From Gnetum montanum (taxonomy: Eukaryota > Streptophyta > Gnetopsida > Gnetales > Gnetaceae), in NCBI GenBank assembly GCA_015680685.1, contig MNCI01009367.1, positions 52,916 to 88,749 of the forward strand: a DNA stretch of 35,834 nt, in the 5' to 3' direction. The notes beneath the pieces are model-generated. The model was not told the origin of the DNA, did not search any database, and saw only the letters and a program-made list of their open reading frames with translations. Both the position numbers and the translations under genes were made by a program. Of the stretch, positions 9,379 to 19,520 are shown in pieces; the stretch's first letter is position 1, and every line of letters begins with the position of its first letter.

Positions 9379-10554
9379 AGAGACACTATCCGTAAGCATG
9401 CTCGGCAATACGTGCTCATGGGAGACAATGCCCTATGCAAGCACTCCTATGATGTGATACTGCTGGCATGCATAAATGAGGAGAAAGCGCAGAAGGTTGT
9501 TAATGAGGTACATGAGAGACTATGTGGTGGATACATAGCACCTAGGGCTATGGCTGCAAAAATCATATGCTTAGGGTACTATTGGCCTCACATGGAGAAT
9601 GATTTCTTGGCCAAGGTCAAGATGTGTGACACGTGCCAAAGATATGCAAATCTCATACACGTTTCACCTACAGAGCTACATCCAATGCAGATCACATGGT
9701 CTTTCCAATGATGGGGACTAGACCTCATAAGACCTATCATGCCTAATTCTTCCGCAAGGCATAGCTTCATCATCACCGCCATTGAGTATTTTACTGAGTG
9801 GGTTGAGGCTATTCCCCTGAGGAAGACCACATCATAGTAGGTTTTCCACTTTATCTTAGACAACATCATGATAAGGTTTGGGCTTCCTATGACTATTATG
9901 ATTAACAATAGGCCATAGTTCAGTAGTGCCAAAACCCGAACCTTCTACAGTAATCTTGGCATCAAGCAATTGTTCTCCTCACCATATTACCCATAGGTGA
10001 ATGGATAGGCAAAGGCTACAAATAAGTCCATCATCAACTTGTTGAAAATAATGCTTAACAATAGCAAGAGGTGATGGCATGAGCAAATCCTCTATGTGAT
10101 GTGGGCTTACAGGATTACATGCAGGACTACGATAGGTAAGACACCTTATAATCTTGTGTATGGATCTAAAGCAATGTTACCTCTTGAATTGCAGGTGTTA
10201 TCACTCTGGATGATCCTATCAGATGTCATAAGTGACGCCTAGAACACTGATTCGAAGATCATCAACCTCGACTCAATAGAGGAGAAGCGTTCACAAACAC
10301 TAAGTCGCATAGAGCATTACCAAAACAAGCAGTGGCAAAAACATCATGCAAATCCACATCAATGGCCAATACAGAAGGGATACCTCATTCTCAAGGTTGT
10401 CCATGAGCATATGAACAAATTCTCAGCAAACTGGGAAGGTCCATACATGGTCATAAAATCCTTTGGGAACAGGGCCTTCAAGCTGGCAGACATGGATGGC
10501 AACGAGTTCGCAAATCTGGTGAATCATTCATATCTCAAGCTGTACTACATCTAA
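9379..10554 (+). pseudogene. Integrase of the Tat element, catalytic residues lost
   Basis: The zinc-binding part reads VHERLCGGYIAPRAMAAKI then GYYWPHMENDF and CDTCQRY. The second His of HHCC is Tyr here. The core has WGLDLIRPI (first Asp present), then IMINNRP where the family has x-x-DNGxxF (second Asp changed to Asn), and VNG-stop-AKATNKSI where the family has NGQAExxNK (Glu changed to Lys). Many stops are CAG/TGG to TAG/TGA type changes. The C-terminal end fits the gypsy KFSxxWEGPYxV tract as KFSANWEGPYMVIKSF and finishes at TAA 10552. No chromodomain is seen. Dead copy. Confidence 0.86.
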
Positions 10555-10564
10555 AGCATGAACA

Positions 10565-11215
10565 CAGTAATCTCATCTTCTATAACGTAAAATTGGCAAA
10601 GCTCATCCGCTATGACATAAAAATATCAAATAAATGTTTTCTACGACGTAAAACTGGCGAAGGTAAGCTCATCTGCTATGACGTAAACCTGGCAAGGCTC
10701 GTCCGCTACGACGTAAAACTAGCAAACAAACGTCCGCTACAACCTAAAACTGGCAAAGGTGGCAAATGTCTGCTATGACATCAAACTAGCAAAGGTAAGC
10801 TCATTCACTATGATATAAAATTGGCAAAGCTCATCCGCTACGACGTAAAATTGGCAAACAAACATCCGCTATGATGTAGAACTCGAAAAGGTGGAAAATG
10901 TCCACTACGACATAAAACTGACGAAGGTAATCTCGTCTGCTATGACGTAAAACTAGCAAAGTTCATCTGCTACAACGTAAAACTGGCAAAAAAATGTCCA
11001 CTACGACGTAAAACTGGCACAGAGAGTCTGCTATGATGTTAAACTGGTACAAATGGTCTACTAGGACCTTAAACTAGCTCATCCACTATCCGCTACAACA
11101 ATAAACTGGCACATATGGTCTGTTAAGACCCTAAATTAGCACAATGGTTTGTTGTGACCTTAAACTAGCAAAACATAGTCTACCAGGACCTTAAACTAGG
11201 TTTTCAACATGTCCC
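10565..11215 (+). repeat. Tandem array, ~26-33-bp unit CGCTACGACGTAAAACTGGCAAA
   Basis: About twenty imperfect units, each centred on (T/C)CTGCTATGACGTAAAACTGGC-like text, begin ten bases after the pol stop. A higher-order pattern of four spacers (GGTAAGCTCAT, GCTCGTC, AACAAACGTC, GGTGGCAAATGTC) repeats about three times at ~125 bp in 10665-11000. Past 11030 the spacer changes to GGTCTACTAGGACC. The core matches that of the array at 6425-6990, so the 3' region and the putative intron share repeats. Confidence 0.85.
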
Positions 11216-11362
11216 CAGCATGCATCTACGATGATATACAACAAGCAAGCGTGCACAGTGCTGACACGGGGTGGGAAGTTGTAGTTCCCAAATGCAGTTC
11301 ACGATGCCACGACAACACCATCAGGAACATATGCAACGTCTCTACTCTTGGCATCTTCCTAA

Positions 11363-11448
11363 TCCTCTAGAGATGTCATGTGACATCATGCTAACCCTCT
11401 GGACNGTCCTCTAGAGATGTCATGTGACATCATGCTAACCCTCTGGAC
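11363..11448. other. Assembly join: 42-bp duplication around an N
   Basis: A 42-mer at 11363-11404 recurs at 11407-11448, separated by N (11405) and one G. As at 4085, this looks like overlapping contig ends left unmerged. It lies in non-coding 3' sequence of the Tat element. Confidence 0.92.
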
Positions 11449-11573
11449 CTACTACCGTGATGGCTTAGTGCCCTGGCAATAGCCTCCCTGGTCAGCGCCT
11501 GCTGCTAGAGTTCTAGCAGTATTGTGGCCCAGCCACGATATTGTTAACCTCCAGTCCCTACCAGCATCCAAGC

Positions 11574-12184
11574 TCAAAATATGTTTAGTTGTTGGGTAGC
11601 CAATCTCACAATTGAACTAAGACTACGTGTCTTTGGTAGGGATTCTTGAGCATTTGCACTCATAGCAACTCCCAGCCTCTTTGATGACAGCTCCTTCACG
11701 CTGATGCTGCTAAGGCTACTCTTGGCCTTCCTGGTTTGGACGCTGCATGACTCAGCAATGACATCAGTTTCCCCAATAGCATCCACAGCAAGATCCTTAC
11801 CTTTGATTTGCATCATGGTTGTTTCTCCTGGTTTTCTCTCTATTGTGTTTGCAGGGTGCATACCAAAGGGGCGTCAGTCGAAGGTGCATCTTACAACGTC
11901 AAAAAATGCTACAGTGTTACAAGGTGGTTGCCTTGACTAGCTTAATTACTTTTGAGTGCACATCCTATCCTTCCCCTTTGCATACCTTATCTCATCCCTT
12001 ACACTCACGATTCGCTCTCCCCCCTCTTTTACAAACTTTTTTCGACACTTGTCAAGCCCTCCCATATGCTCAACCACAAAGTCCATGATGCACATAACAT
12101 AGCTTGCCGCATGGGAAACATCTGTAGGAAGGTTAAGCCCCATGTGGATGTAACACAACTCATCCTGGGAAAGAAACACCTATC
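11574..12184 (-). pseudogene. Candidate second antisense ORF between pol and 3' LTR
   Basis: On the minus strand, after a splice-acceptor-like TTGTTGTTGCAG (12185-12196), an open stretch 12179-11946 reads protein-like text (SQDELCYIHMGLNLPTD, MCIMDFVVEHMGGLDKC). A second open stretch 11861-11574 reads a Ser/Lys-rich tail. Known Tat elements such as Grande carry an antisense ORF in this place. The two pieces may be exons but no donor pairing was proven, and coding is uncertain. The plus strand is also open here (11952-12311), but its text is low-quality. Product unknown. Confidence 0.33.
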
Positions 12185-12596
12185 CTGCAACAACAAGGTT
12201 GTTTGCAAATGTAAACAGCAAAGGCAAAAGCATAAAACAACAAAAGCTCATGCACAAAAAAATGTGCCTAAAAAAATGGCACACAAGCTATTTCACAATC
12301 ACCCCCTCTGATCATTTCAACGAGAGGTCGAAGGTTAGTGAAAGAAAAACTGACCATGCAAACAACTCCCTCACAAGCATTTCAATGAGGGATTCTGCTA
12401 AGTTTCACCTTTACCTTTTCCTGAACCTCCTCCCTCCCTGCTTAACCCTTCTCTTTTCCCCTGCATAACTAATGCAACACTCTCAAGCACAGCTAAGCGA
12501 TCTCTTGGCGATCACTGAGGAGCAAGGTTAGTATTCTATCTTTCGTGGTGTTTTGTATTCTTTGTCAGGGTCCCTTAGGTCCATCCTCCAAACATC

Positions 12597-12612
12597 GACA
12601 AAGAGGGGCCAA
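12597..12612 (+). promoter_or_regulatory. Polypurine tract of the Tat element
   Basis: ACAAAGAGGGGCCAA abuts the LTR start TGAAACACC at 12613. It is the purine-rich primer site expected directly before a 3' LTR, so this LTR is the 3' one and the element reads left to right. Confidence 0.7.
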
Positions 12613-12893
12613 TGAAACACCCTAAATTTTCAAGTCATTCTTGCTTCATCAAGTCTTTAAAATTCAAGTAGTTTCATGACACTTAGACAAGAAATGGATG
12701 CTCTGAGTTTAGACTGTCTAGTTTGGCAAGTTTTCTACACCCAGTGTTGATAGGCTCAATGGACTCTCCAACCTGCCCACCTGGGTAGCTCATCCAACTA
12801 ATTGCCTATTCAGAAGCGAGGTGTGGAGTTGTCAACGGTGCTTAGGATGTGCAAAACAGTTTGGCAACTTTTCTAGCTAGGAAGTTTGCTACG

Positions 12894-13600
12894 CTACACT
12901 ACGCTATGTAGCGTAGCAGGCTTCAGGAGATAGTTGTTCAGGCAATCAACTATGAACTATTGCAAGATAGACTGTTACGCTATACTATGCTATGCAGTGT
13001 AGCACAGCATAGCAAGAGTAATCTAAGAGAGCTCAGCTTACTTAGTGATCTCAATTGCACTCAGTTAGTACCTCTAGCCTTTAAAAACAATTGTTTCGTT
13101 CAACTTCAAGCCCTTCAGTAAAGATCCTCTCATTAGAAAAGTAGCATATCAAGCAAAAAGTAGGCTATGATGCTTGCTATGCTACGCAGCGTAGCACAAC
13201 ATAGCGATGATGCAAGAACAGTAAAAGACATATCCAAAATGTAGAATCAACAAGTTCAAAAGCTTCACCTCGCAGATGATAAATGTTGCAGATTGTCAAC
13301 GTGATCATTAGAGAGCAAAGGTTGCAAATTGCAGTTAAGGCCAGCTGCTACACTATGCTACGCTACATAGCCTAGCATAGTGTAGCAAACATGCAAAGTT
13401 AGCCTATACACTTCAAAGACTTCCACCACATCCAATCAACTCTGAAGCAAATTTCTTCTTCGAACTGGTGGCTACACTATGCTACGCTACATAGCGTAGC
13501 AAGTAGCTATGTTATGCCAGCATGCTATGCTACACAGCGTAGCAAGCGGCTACGCTACGCAAACATGCTACGTTCCACAACATAGTGTAGCAAGCAACAA
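12894..13600 (+). repeat. Clusters of GCTACGCTA/TAGCGTAGC palindromes in U3
   Basis: Repeated inverted motifs such as CTACGCTACATAGCGTAGCA (e.g. 13479-13501), with many variants (CTATGCTACGCAGCGTAGCA), occur in five clusters spaced roughly 80-190 bp. The intervening text is not obviously repeated. The same half-motif TAGCGTAGC occurs at 2729 and 4400, and TAGCGTA at 4454 and 5152, the last three inside introns of the antisense gene. Confidence 0.8.
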
Positions 13601-13789
13601 CACTACATTAGCTCGCTTCACTCTTTGTTAGCATCGTTGGCACACATCTCCAGTTTCGACAGCATGATTGCAGCATGGTAGGCTTGTCAATCAATCAACT
13701 TTGCATGACCATGCGACATGGACACATTAACACCTTGCGAGCCAAGGACACATGGCATCCAAATGACATCTTTCACATGCTCCTAGCCC

Positions 13790-13797
13790 TATAAATA
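13790..13797 (+). promoter_or_regulatory. TATA box of the 3' LTR
   Basis: TATAAATA, preceded by CCTAGCCC, directly after the palindrome clusters. It is the presumed U3 promoter; R would begin shortly after. Confidence 0.6.
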
Positions 13798-14300
13798 CCT
13801 CAACGAGCAACTCTCAAAGGGTTGGAAAACTTAAAGGTTGACATTTTGGCCATTTTTGAGCATTTTTGGCATTGTTTGGCAAATCGGCAATTTAAAGGGC
13901 ATTTTTTAACAATTAGCAAGTTTAGCAAACATTTTTCTTGGCAAAGATCAAATTAGCAATCTTGAGTATTGTAAACATTCCTAAGTTGACAAAGCCAAAT
14001 AGCAGGCATTCCCATTTGGCATTCTGTTAGCTCTTTCCTGATGCCTTTGTAGCATTTTGCATTGTTAGCTCTTGGATCCACGTTCAAGCGTACAATTGGC
14101 TTGCTTTGAACGTCTATGGTTACTTTTAGGATCTCTGTGCGCCCATGCGTCGCGCAACCAATTGTATCCACCTTGGCAAAGTAAAGCCGTAATCTTGAAG
14201 CGGTGCATTTCCTAACTCCAGTTTACTTTATTCTTCTGCTTATCATCGCGTCTTACAATGTTTTTGCTTCCTTGCATATAATAATCATTATTTTTACACC

Positions 14301-14306
14301 AATAAA
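14301..14306 (+). terminator. AATAAA polyadenylation signal in the 3' LTR
   Basis: AATAAA in ACACCAATAAACATTG, about 510 bp after the TATA box and 190 bp before the LTR end. It is a likely poly(A) signal marking the end of R. Confidence 0.45.
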
Positions 14307-14496
14307 CATTGTTTTCAAATCACACATTTGCAAAAGGTTATAGTAACATTGATTAGGGCCTTGTCTGATTGACCAAACCGTTCAAGGCACCCCATTTCCG
14401 TTTATCCAGCACAGCCCTCGCGTGGATCCAGGGTTAAGACTGTCCGACTAACGACCTCTCGGTGTTTTTCAGCCGCTGACGTTTTCGGTCACTACA

Positions 14497-15234
14497 CTTA
14501 GATCAACAAAATCAATCTTTGGAAGATCAAAACACTAATCTTTATGTTGGGGTTATTGAGGTTGAGCACAGTGAACATGTTGTAAATGACTATGTGAGTG
14601 GAACTATAAAAAATCCTATCTCTCATGTAGGTCTCACCCAATTCTATCAAAGTTCTAGAGAAGGTGAAGAAATCTATGGAGACACCTTGCCTTATCAACA
14701 ACACGATGGATTTCATCAGAGTAATCCACCACCTTTAAGGGAAGATAAAGATATAAATAAGACCCTACCTCTTAAAATAGTTGAAGATGTGCTAAATTTT
14801 AATGACACGTCCATGAAACATTCTCCTAGAAAGGCTATATTCGATGACCCACCAAGACCTAGACCTATCATTGAAACTTATATCAAAGAAAAACTTTATA
14901 GAAAATGATCAAGCAAGTTAAGATTAGATCTTGATTTTCGTAATCTTAAGCATTGACAAATTGTTAAATAATGTCTTGACAAGAAGTACATTGGTGAAGT
15001 ATTTAAGATAGGAGACCTAGTCCCAGAAAAAGGTAGAATATTTGACCAAGAAAATCTCTTAGGTAAGTTCTCTCTTATGTGGTCAAGCCCATTCTGAGTT
15101 AAGGACATCCTTGGCCCCAATGTGTACAAGGTTGCTAATGTGCAAGTACATACGTTACCTAGCAATTTTAATGCATTTCATTTAAACCATTTCTACTCAG
15201 ATGCCCCACGTGGACACCTAGTAGATTCTTAGTT
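14497..15234 (+). pseudogene. Integrase C-terminal end of an Athila-like Ty3/gypsy element
   Basis: An open stretch 14519-14908 (130 codons, function not recognised) leads in the same general region into integrase-tail text. It reads KIGDLVPEKGRIF, then GKFSLMWSSPF-stop-VKDILGPNVYKVAN, ending HLNHFYSD. This is the gypsy integrase C-terminal GKFSxxWEGPYxVxxxxxxxAY tract followed by the usual HLKxYY end. Stops and a missing upstream core show decay. The remainder of pol must lie on the far side of the Tat insertion, outside the window. Assignment to an Athila-like group rests on the downstream polypurine tract and LTR and is tentative. Confidence 0.6.
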
Positions 15235-16513
15235 GCATGTTTTCTTCCTCTTCATCATCCATTTCATTTGTGTATAGTTGCATTTGCGTATTTTCTTTGC
15301 ATTTCCATCATTTCTTTATTGGCATATTATTTTTATTTTTTCTTTGCATATGATTTGAATAATCATTATGGTCCACCATTAAGAATAATGTCAGTATAAT
15401 GCTTTATATAATATTTCTCATTAATATTACATAAAATCTCTTTTATTACTATATATTTCAATAATGCTTTGATTCTTCCGAGTCTTTTTTAAGGTTTTAT
15501 TTTCTTTAGTTATGTTGGATTATGGAGCATGAGATTTGTGTTAACTTATCATGTAATCATCATGATCATGTGAGTGTAGTATAGGTGATGTTGGAGAATG
15601 GTTAGCCATAATCACTAGGTGACCTTGGAAAATCCCATTTTCCCTCTCATGAACCCTAGTCCTCAAGTGCAATGATCCATGGTTACCCTATGAATAATGG
15701 GGTGAAGTGTGTTCATCTCCACTTGAGAACCCCTAGACACCTAGGAGACCTACTATGATGCCATCAAATTGTAATCAAAGACACATACACAAGGGTTGAA
15801 CTACACCATGGACAAAGTTTCGAAAGGACTGTGTTCATTAACAGTGTAGTTAATCGGCCAAACTTGTGTTGGAATTCCTACCTTAAAAATTAAGTACACC
15901 ATGGGCAAAGTTTCCTAAAAAAAATTAAAATAAAAAAGAAAAAAGAAAAAAGGAATGAAGACCATGTTCATTGGTAGTGTAATAAGTTCTTGAGTGTGAT
16001 GGGGTCTAGCAGTTATTCTCACCCTAACTTTCATTTTCCCTTTTGAACCTATTTTCCAAGAAAGAAAAGGCAAATAATCACTTTTCATCCATTTTCTTTT
16101 TCAATGTTAACAAAAAAAATATTCCAAGGAAAAATTTAAAAGTTGCGGCTAGTCACAATCTAACATGAGCTTGTCCTTCTCATTAAGTTTAGTATGGGTC
16201 TTGTGTTCAAAGTAGTCTCCATGTTGTTGACTTTTACCTTGTCAGAGAATTGGGAAAGAACTCATAATTATATTTTAATTATATATGGATATATGTAGTT
16301 AAATTAATAAAATTGTATATTTAGAGTTTGATTAAATAAGAAAGTGTGGTTTAGGTGGCCCGCATTTAGTTCTCTTCTGATTATATGGTTATTTTAGTTA
16401 TGTTTAGTTTACTTTTAAGTTTCCATTTGCTTGTTTTGTGCTGTTTGTGATTCCCTACCTATTGCATCATTTTAAAATTTTTGTGATCTTGTTCTTTGCA
16501 CTTGCATGCAATT
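15235..16513 (+). other. Non-coding 3' internal region of the Athila-like element
   Basis: No gene is seen. The stretch is T/A-rich and contains a diverged tandem duplication: TACACCATGGACAAAGTTTC ... GTTCATTAACAGTGTAGTTAA at 15802-15852, and TACACCATGGGCAAAGTTTC ... GTTCATTGGTAGTGTAATAAG at 15894-15992. A lysine-codon-like A-rich tract (15917-15953) lies between the halves of the second copy. Long untranslated 3' sequence of this style is common between pol and the LTR in such elements. Confidence 0.55.
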
Positions 16514-16527
16514 AAAAGTTTGGGGAC
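16514..16527 (+). promoter_or_regulatory. Polypurine tract of the Athila-like element
   Basis: AAAAGTTTGGGGAC resembles the AAGTTTGGGGG-type tract that precedes the 3' LTR in Athila elements. It lies 8 bases before the LTR start at 16535. Confidence 0.55.
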
Positions 16528-16534
16528 TAAGTAT

Positions 16535-17512
16535 TGATGTCAACACTCCATGCTTTCATGGGGCCATGATTATCAATGTCTCTATTTCTCTCTCTTAATA
16601 ACCACAGTAAAAATCACGCGAGTGGTGGACATTTAAATTGCCAGGTGGTGGTTTCAAACATTAGTGATAGATGTGGGCACTTAAATTAGAAAATGTGGAT
16701 GTTATTACATAAAAAGTGGTGGTGATTTTTATAGCTGTTACATGAAACGTGGACATCATTATGGATGATTGCAGCAACTATAAAACCAAGGGGGAAGGGG
16801 CTTTTGCGTGGAGTCCAAAAGGGGGGCTATTAGTCTTGAGGGGCAGCTTCTTCTCCACTAAGCAGTGGTTTCATTTTTTCTTTTTATATAGGCTTTTAAT
16901 TGATCTTCGAGGAGGGTCCAAAGAAAGAGCTGACGCCTCAAAATCAGATCCTTGTGGGTCTTCTTGGTGATAGTAGGAGGGTTTTTTCTCTCTTCTTTCT
17001 GTCTGCAACAACGTAAGCAATGTAGCCCATGTGCAGGACATGAGACGTGGTTGTCTTTGGATTGGTAGCTTGTCTTGGTGGTGCAGACGTGTGTGGATGG
17101 TCTTCCTCTCTACAACGGTGCACAAAAAGTGGTAGACGATGGTAGGTTTTAAGAACCACAGTTGCTACCATGTGCGAACTATGGTGGGCAGTCTCTCTTT
17201 CTCTCTTTTTTTCTCTCTCCCTCTCTCATGACGATCATGGTCTTCGTACCCAGAAGTGGATAACATTACTTATTATATTTAGCAACTTTGAGATAGTTAC
17301 TTATTTTTTAGTTACTTATTATATTCTCAACTTTGGGATTGTTATTTAATTTAAATTCAGATTTTCACTTTAAATCTTGATTTTTTTGGTTTGGTTTGCT
17401 ATTTTCAAAAAGCTACATAGCCCTCTCCAACCGAGCCTATGGCGTCCTAAGCAACAGTCTCCTAAAATGAGTTTTCTTTCCTGGTGTTGATGCGAGCAAA
17501 ATTTATGCATCA
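16535..17512 (+). mobile_element. 3' LTR of the Athila-like element
   Basis: It starts TGATGTCAAC and ends TTATGCATCA. TGATG...CATCA form a 5-bp inverted terminal pair and satisfy TG...CA. Length 978 bp. A TATA box (TATAAAA, 16779) is followed about 60-100 bp later by GC-rich then T-rich text. A pyrimidine (CT) run lies at 17187-17228. Immediately to the right, from about 17517, the sequence is a fragment of the receptor-kinase gene, so the element inserted into a copy of that gene. The second target copy is not in view. The left edge is supported by the polypurine tract; the right edge by the onset of kinase-gene homology. Confidence 0.65.
16779..16785 (+). promoter_or_regulatory. TATA box of the Athila-like LTR
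   Basis: TATAAAA in GCAACTATAAAACCAAGG, about 245 bp into the LTR, a usual place for a U3 promoter. Confidence 0.55.
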
Positions 17513-17516
17513 ATAG

Positions 17517-17612
17517 ACTCTAGTTGCAGTAGTGTATGGAGTTAGGATGCCAATTAACTAAAGCTCCATTAGGATCAAACTTATCCAAAACGTTGCAGAA
17601 TATTTGGGGATT
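17517..17612 (-). pseudogene. 5' fragment of an LRR receptor-kinase gene copy
   Basis: 17521-17580 matches 28894-28953 of the intact gene almost base for base (the NWHPNSIHYCNWSN-coding part). 17581-17612 then matches 29109-29141, the 5' leader next to the start codon. The ~155 bp between (start codon, signal peptide, beginning of the N-cap) are missing. The junction lies in a shared CAACT/CAAACT stretch, so a microhomology-mediated deletion is likely. The left end is cut by the Athila-like LTR. Non-functional. Confidence 0.85.
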
Positions 17613-18989
17613 GTGGTGCAACTTTGAAGATCGTCTTATGGACAACAGACGAGGCTGCCACCTACCCTGATGGCAATCCAGGGCTTTCACCTACCCTCAC
17701 GTGTTACCAAGGTTGCATGTCTAAATAAATAGAGAGTTGCTTCTTACGTCTATGATTTTTAACATTCCTTCGCAGAAATTGATGAAGTAGCGGGCCCCTT
17801 CAAAGCCTGCTACAACAATTACGTACTGAGAATGTTTAGTGCTCCGACTCAGACTTCTTTGACCTTGCCCCCTATATGCATAGGTCACATGAGCTGGGTT
17901 TTGTAATAGTTGAAGTGACGGTTGAAAATCGACGCCATTCTGGATTTATACCGGAAAATAAAACAGGAATTAGCAAATATCGTCACACATAAAAGTTTTT
18001 TGTAAGCAGTATTAAGCAGGGAAAAATCATGTTTGGAATGTCCCTGGTCTACGAATGTTCTGCAGGTAGAACGTTTAGCATATTTTGGCATCAAAATGCA
18101 AAAAAGATACCAATAACAATTTTTTATTTTATTCTAAAATATTGTCAAAATGATTTGCAGATGTTTAAAATATATCAAGAATAACAAATTTATCCATAAC
18201 TTTCGATACCGTGAAAGTTGAATGTCTTATGTATAATTATTCTTTCTCATGTACCCGTTGCATCCCCATGACATTTTAAAAAACCCATGGCATCCCTTAA
18301 GATATTTAAGGATACCTCCCAACTTTTCCGATTCCTAGTCTCCTAGAAACAGGTGAAACACTGCTGGCAAGTCTTATCTGAATAAAGACCTTGAAATTAA
18401 TTTATACAGAAAAATAAAATTAGAATTAGCAAATATCCTTACATATAGAAGTCTCTTCTTAGTATTATTTGAATAAGGAATTTGAAATTGGTATGAAAAG
18501 TTCATCATGAGCAGACCACAAGTTGATTTTGATCATGGTGAAATCTGTATTGAACGAAATCTATATTAACTAAGAGTTATGGAAGAGACACCATTTACCC
18601 CTATAAAACATATTGGGGAGATAATACATATTAATTATAATGTGTTAGCAAAATTTTTGTTTTTAAATTTTATCCTTAAATGGATATTGTATACTACCAT
18701 TTGTAAAAACTCATTTGGCAGGCAAAGTAATTGGGCTGAATAAGCTCTACAATTTTAGTTGAATAAGTAAAATAATAGCATACATTCGTTAACCTAAATA
18801 ATGTAAATTTACTACATTTCAAAGGAATTTTTAATAGAGTTATAATTGTTATTAACATGATGAAACCATGGTAGGCAAAAAAGGATGCAGATTTATTGCC
18901 CTTATTAACGCAGACAAGTGAGATGCACGTGAGCTCATTTTCAAGTATGAAAGTTATAAAATAGTATCATATACATTATTTTTATGGTT
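17613..18989. other. AT-rich spacer, no gene seen
   Basis: Nothing coding is supported. A diverged direct repeat is present: 17951-18020 (TACCGGAAAATAAAACAGGAATTAGCAAATAT...) and 18397-18470 (TATACAGAAAAATAAAATTAGAATTAGCAAATAT...), about 447 bp apart. Confidence 0.5.
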
Positions 18990-19263
18990 AACAACTTGTG
19001 AGCTATTGCAAATCAAAATTGTAGACCATGATGATGTGAGATTTACCATAGTTACTGATATTACATTTTCAAAATTTGATTCTGTAAGCCATGAAGTTCT
19101 AACTTATGTATTTGACTATAAGTGTAAATCTCTTTTTAAAGTATACAATTAAAATGAACTGAGCTCAGCATGTACCATTGCATATTGTAAACCACAATGT
19201 GGTTTGATTCAAAATAACTGATTGCATTCATTTTTAAGAAGTTTATCCAAGAAAATTCTTGTG

Positions 19264-19490
19264 TTTCTTCCAAAGGATGAAAACTACGAGTTCTAAATCA
19301 GGAAAATGCGTTCACATTGAAAGTCAAAATTGTGTAACGCGTTTTCTGGGTCCATGCACAAAATGTTTGAGAAGTTTCTTCCAAAGGACAAAAACAACAG
19401 GTTCTAAACCTGAAAAATGCGTTCACTTTGAATTGTGGAGAAAACGCGTAACGCATCTCTTGAACCCATACACAATTTCTGAGAAGTTTC
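19264..19490 (+). repeat. Minisatellite, two ~111-bp units with ACGCGT core
   Basis: Units begin TTTCTTCCAAAGGA at 19264 and 19375. Each contains a GTTCTAAA..TGAAAAATGCGTTCAC part and an AACGCG(T)..AACGC part followed by a CCATGCACAAAAT-like stretch. Related units, about three, lie at 31085-31405 upstream of the second ORF copy. Confidence 0.75.
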
Positions 19491-19520
19491 TTACAGAAAC
19501 TTTGTATAAAAGGACCAAAA

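Larger units (their letters stand above)
1..14496 (+). mobile_element. Tat-lineage Ty3/gypsy LTR retrotransposon, degenerate, 5' part outside window
   Basis: One element runs from before the window to its 3' LTR. The domain order is gag end/protease (1-592, 2275-2719), a long non-pol stretch (2720-7071), reverse transcriptase, RNase H, a second RNase H, integrase (to 10554), a repeat-rich 3' region, a polypurine tract and the LTR (12613-14496). The second, archaeal-type RNase H between RNase H and integrase is the known hallmark of the Tat lineage (Ogre, Retand and relatives), as is extra sequence between pol and the 3' LTR. The pol frame is unbroken by frameshifts over 3.5 kb but has many stop codons and altered integrase catalytic residues, so the copy is dead. 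The 5' LTR and most of gag are not in the window. A solo LTR is nested inside at 593-2274. No left target-site copy can be checked. Confidence 0.87.
12613..14496 (+). mobile_element. 3' LTR of the Tat element
   Basis: It runs from TGAAACACC to TCGGTCACTACA (1884 bp). Termini and the last ~110 bp align with the solo LTR at 593-2274. The U3 part (12613-13790) carries at least five clusters of a palindrome of the form TGCTACGCTACNTAGCGTAGCA (about 12894, 12970, 13166, 13350 and 13472-13600). A TATA box is at 13790 and an AATAAA at 14301. The sequence right after it, CTTAG (14497-14501), would be the target copy; the other copy is beyond the window. The LTR is inserted in the pol end of the Athila-like element. 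Confidence 0.82.

Noticed and set aside
593-14496. Treating 593-2274 and 12613-14496 as the two LTRs of one element
   Set aside because: The first has its own target duplication and sits inside the protease; U3 parts are unrelated.
16871-17171. Two overlapping minus-strand frames within the Athila-like LTR
   Set aside because: They lie in U3/R of an LTR and read as composition-driven text.
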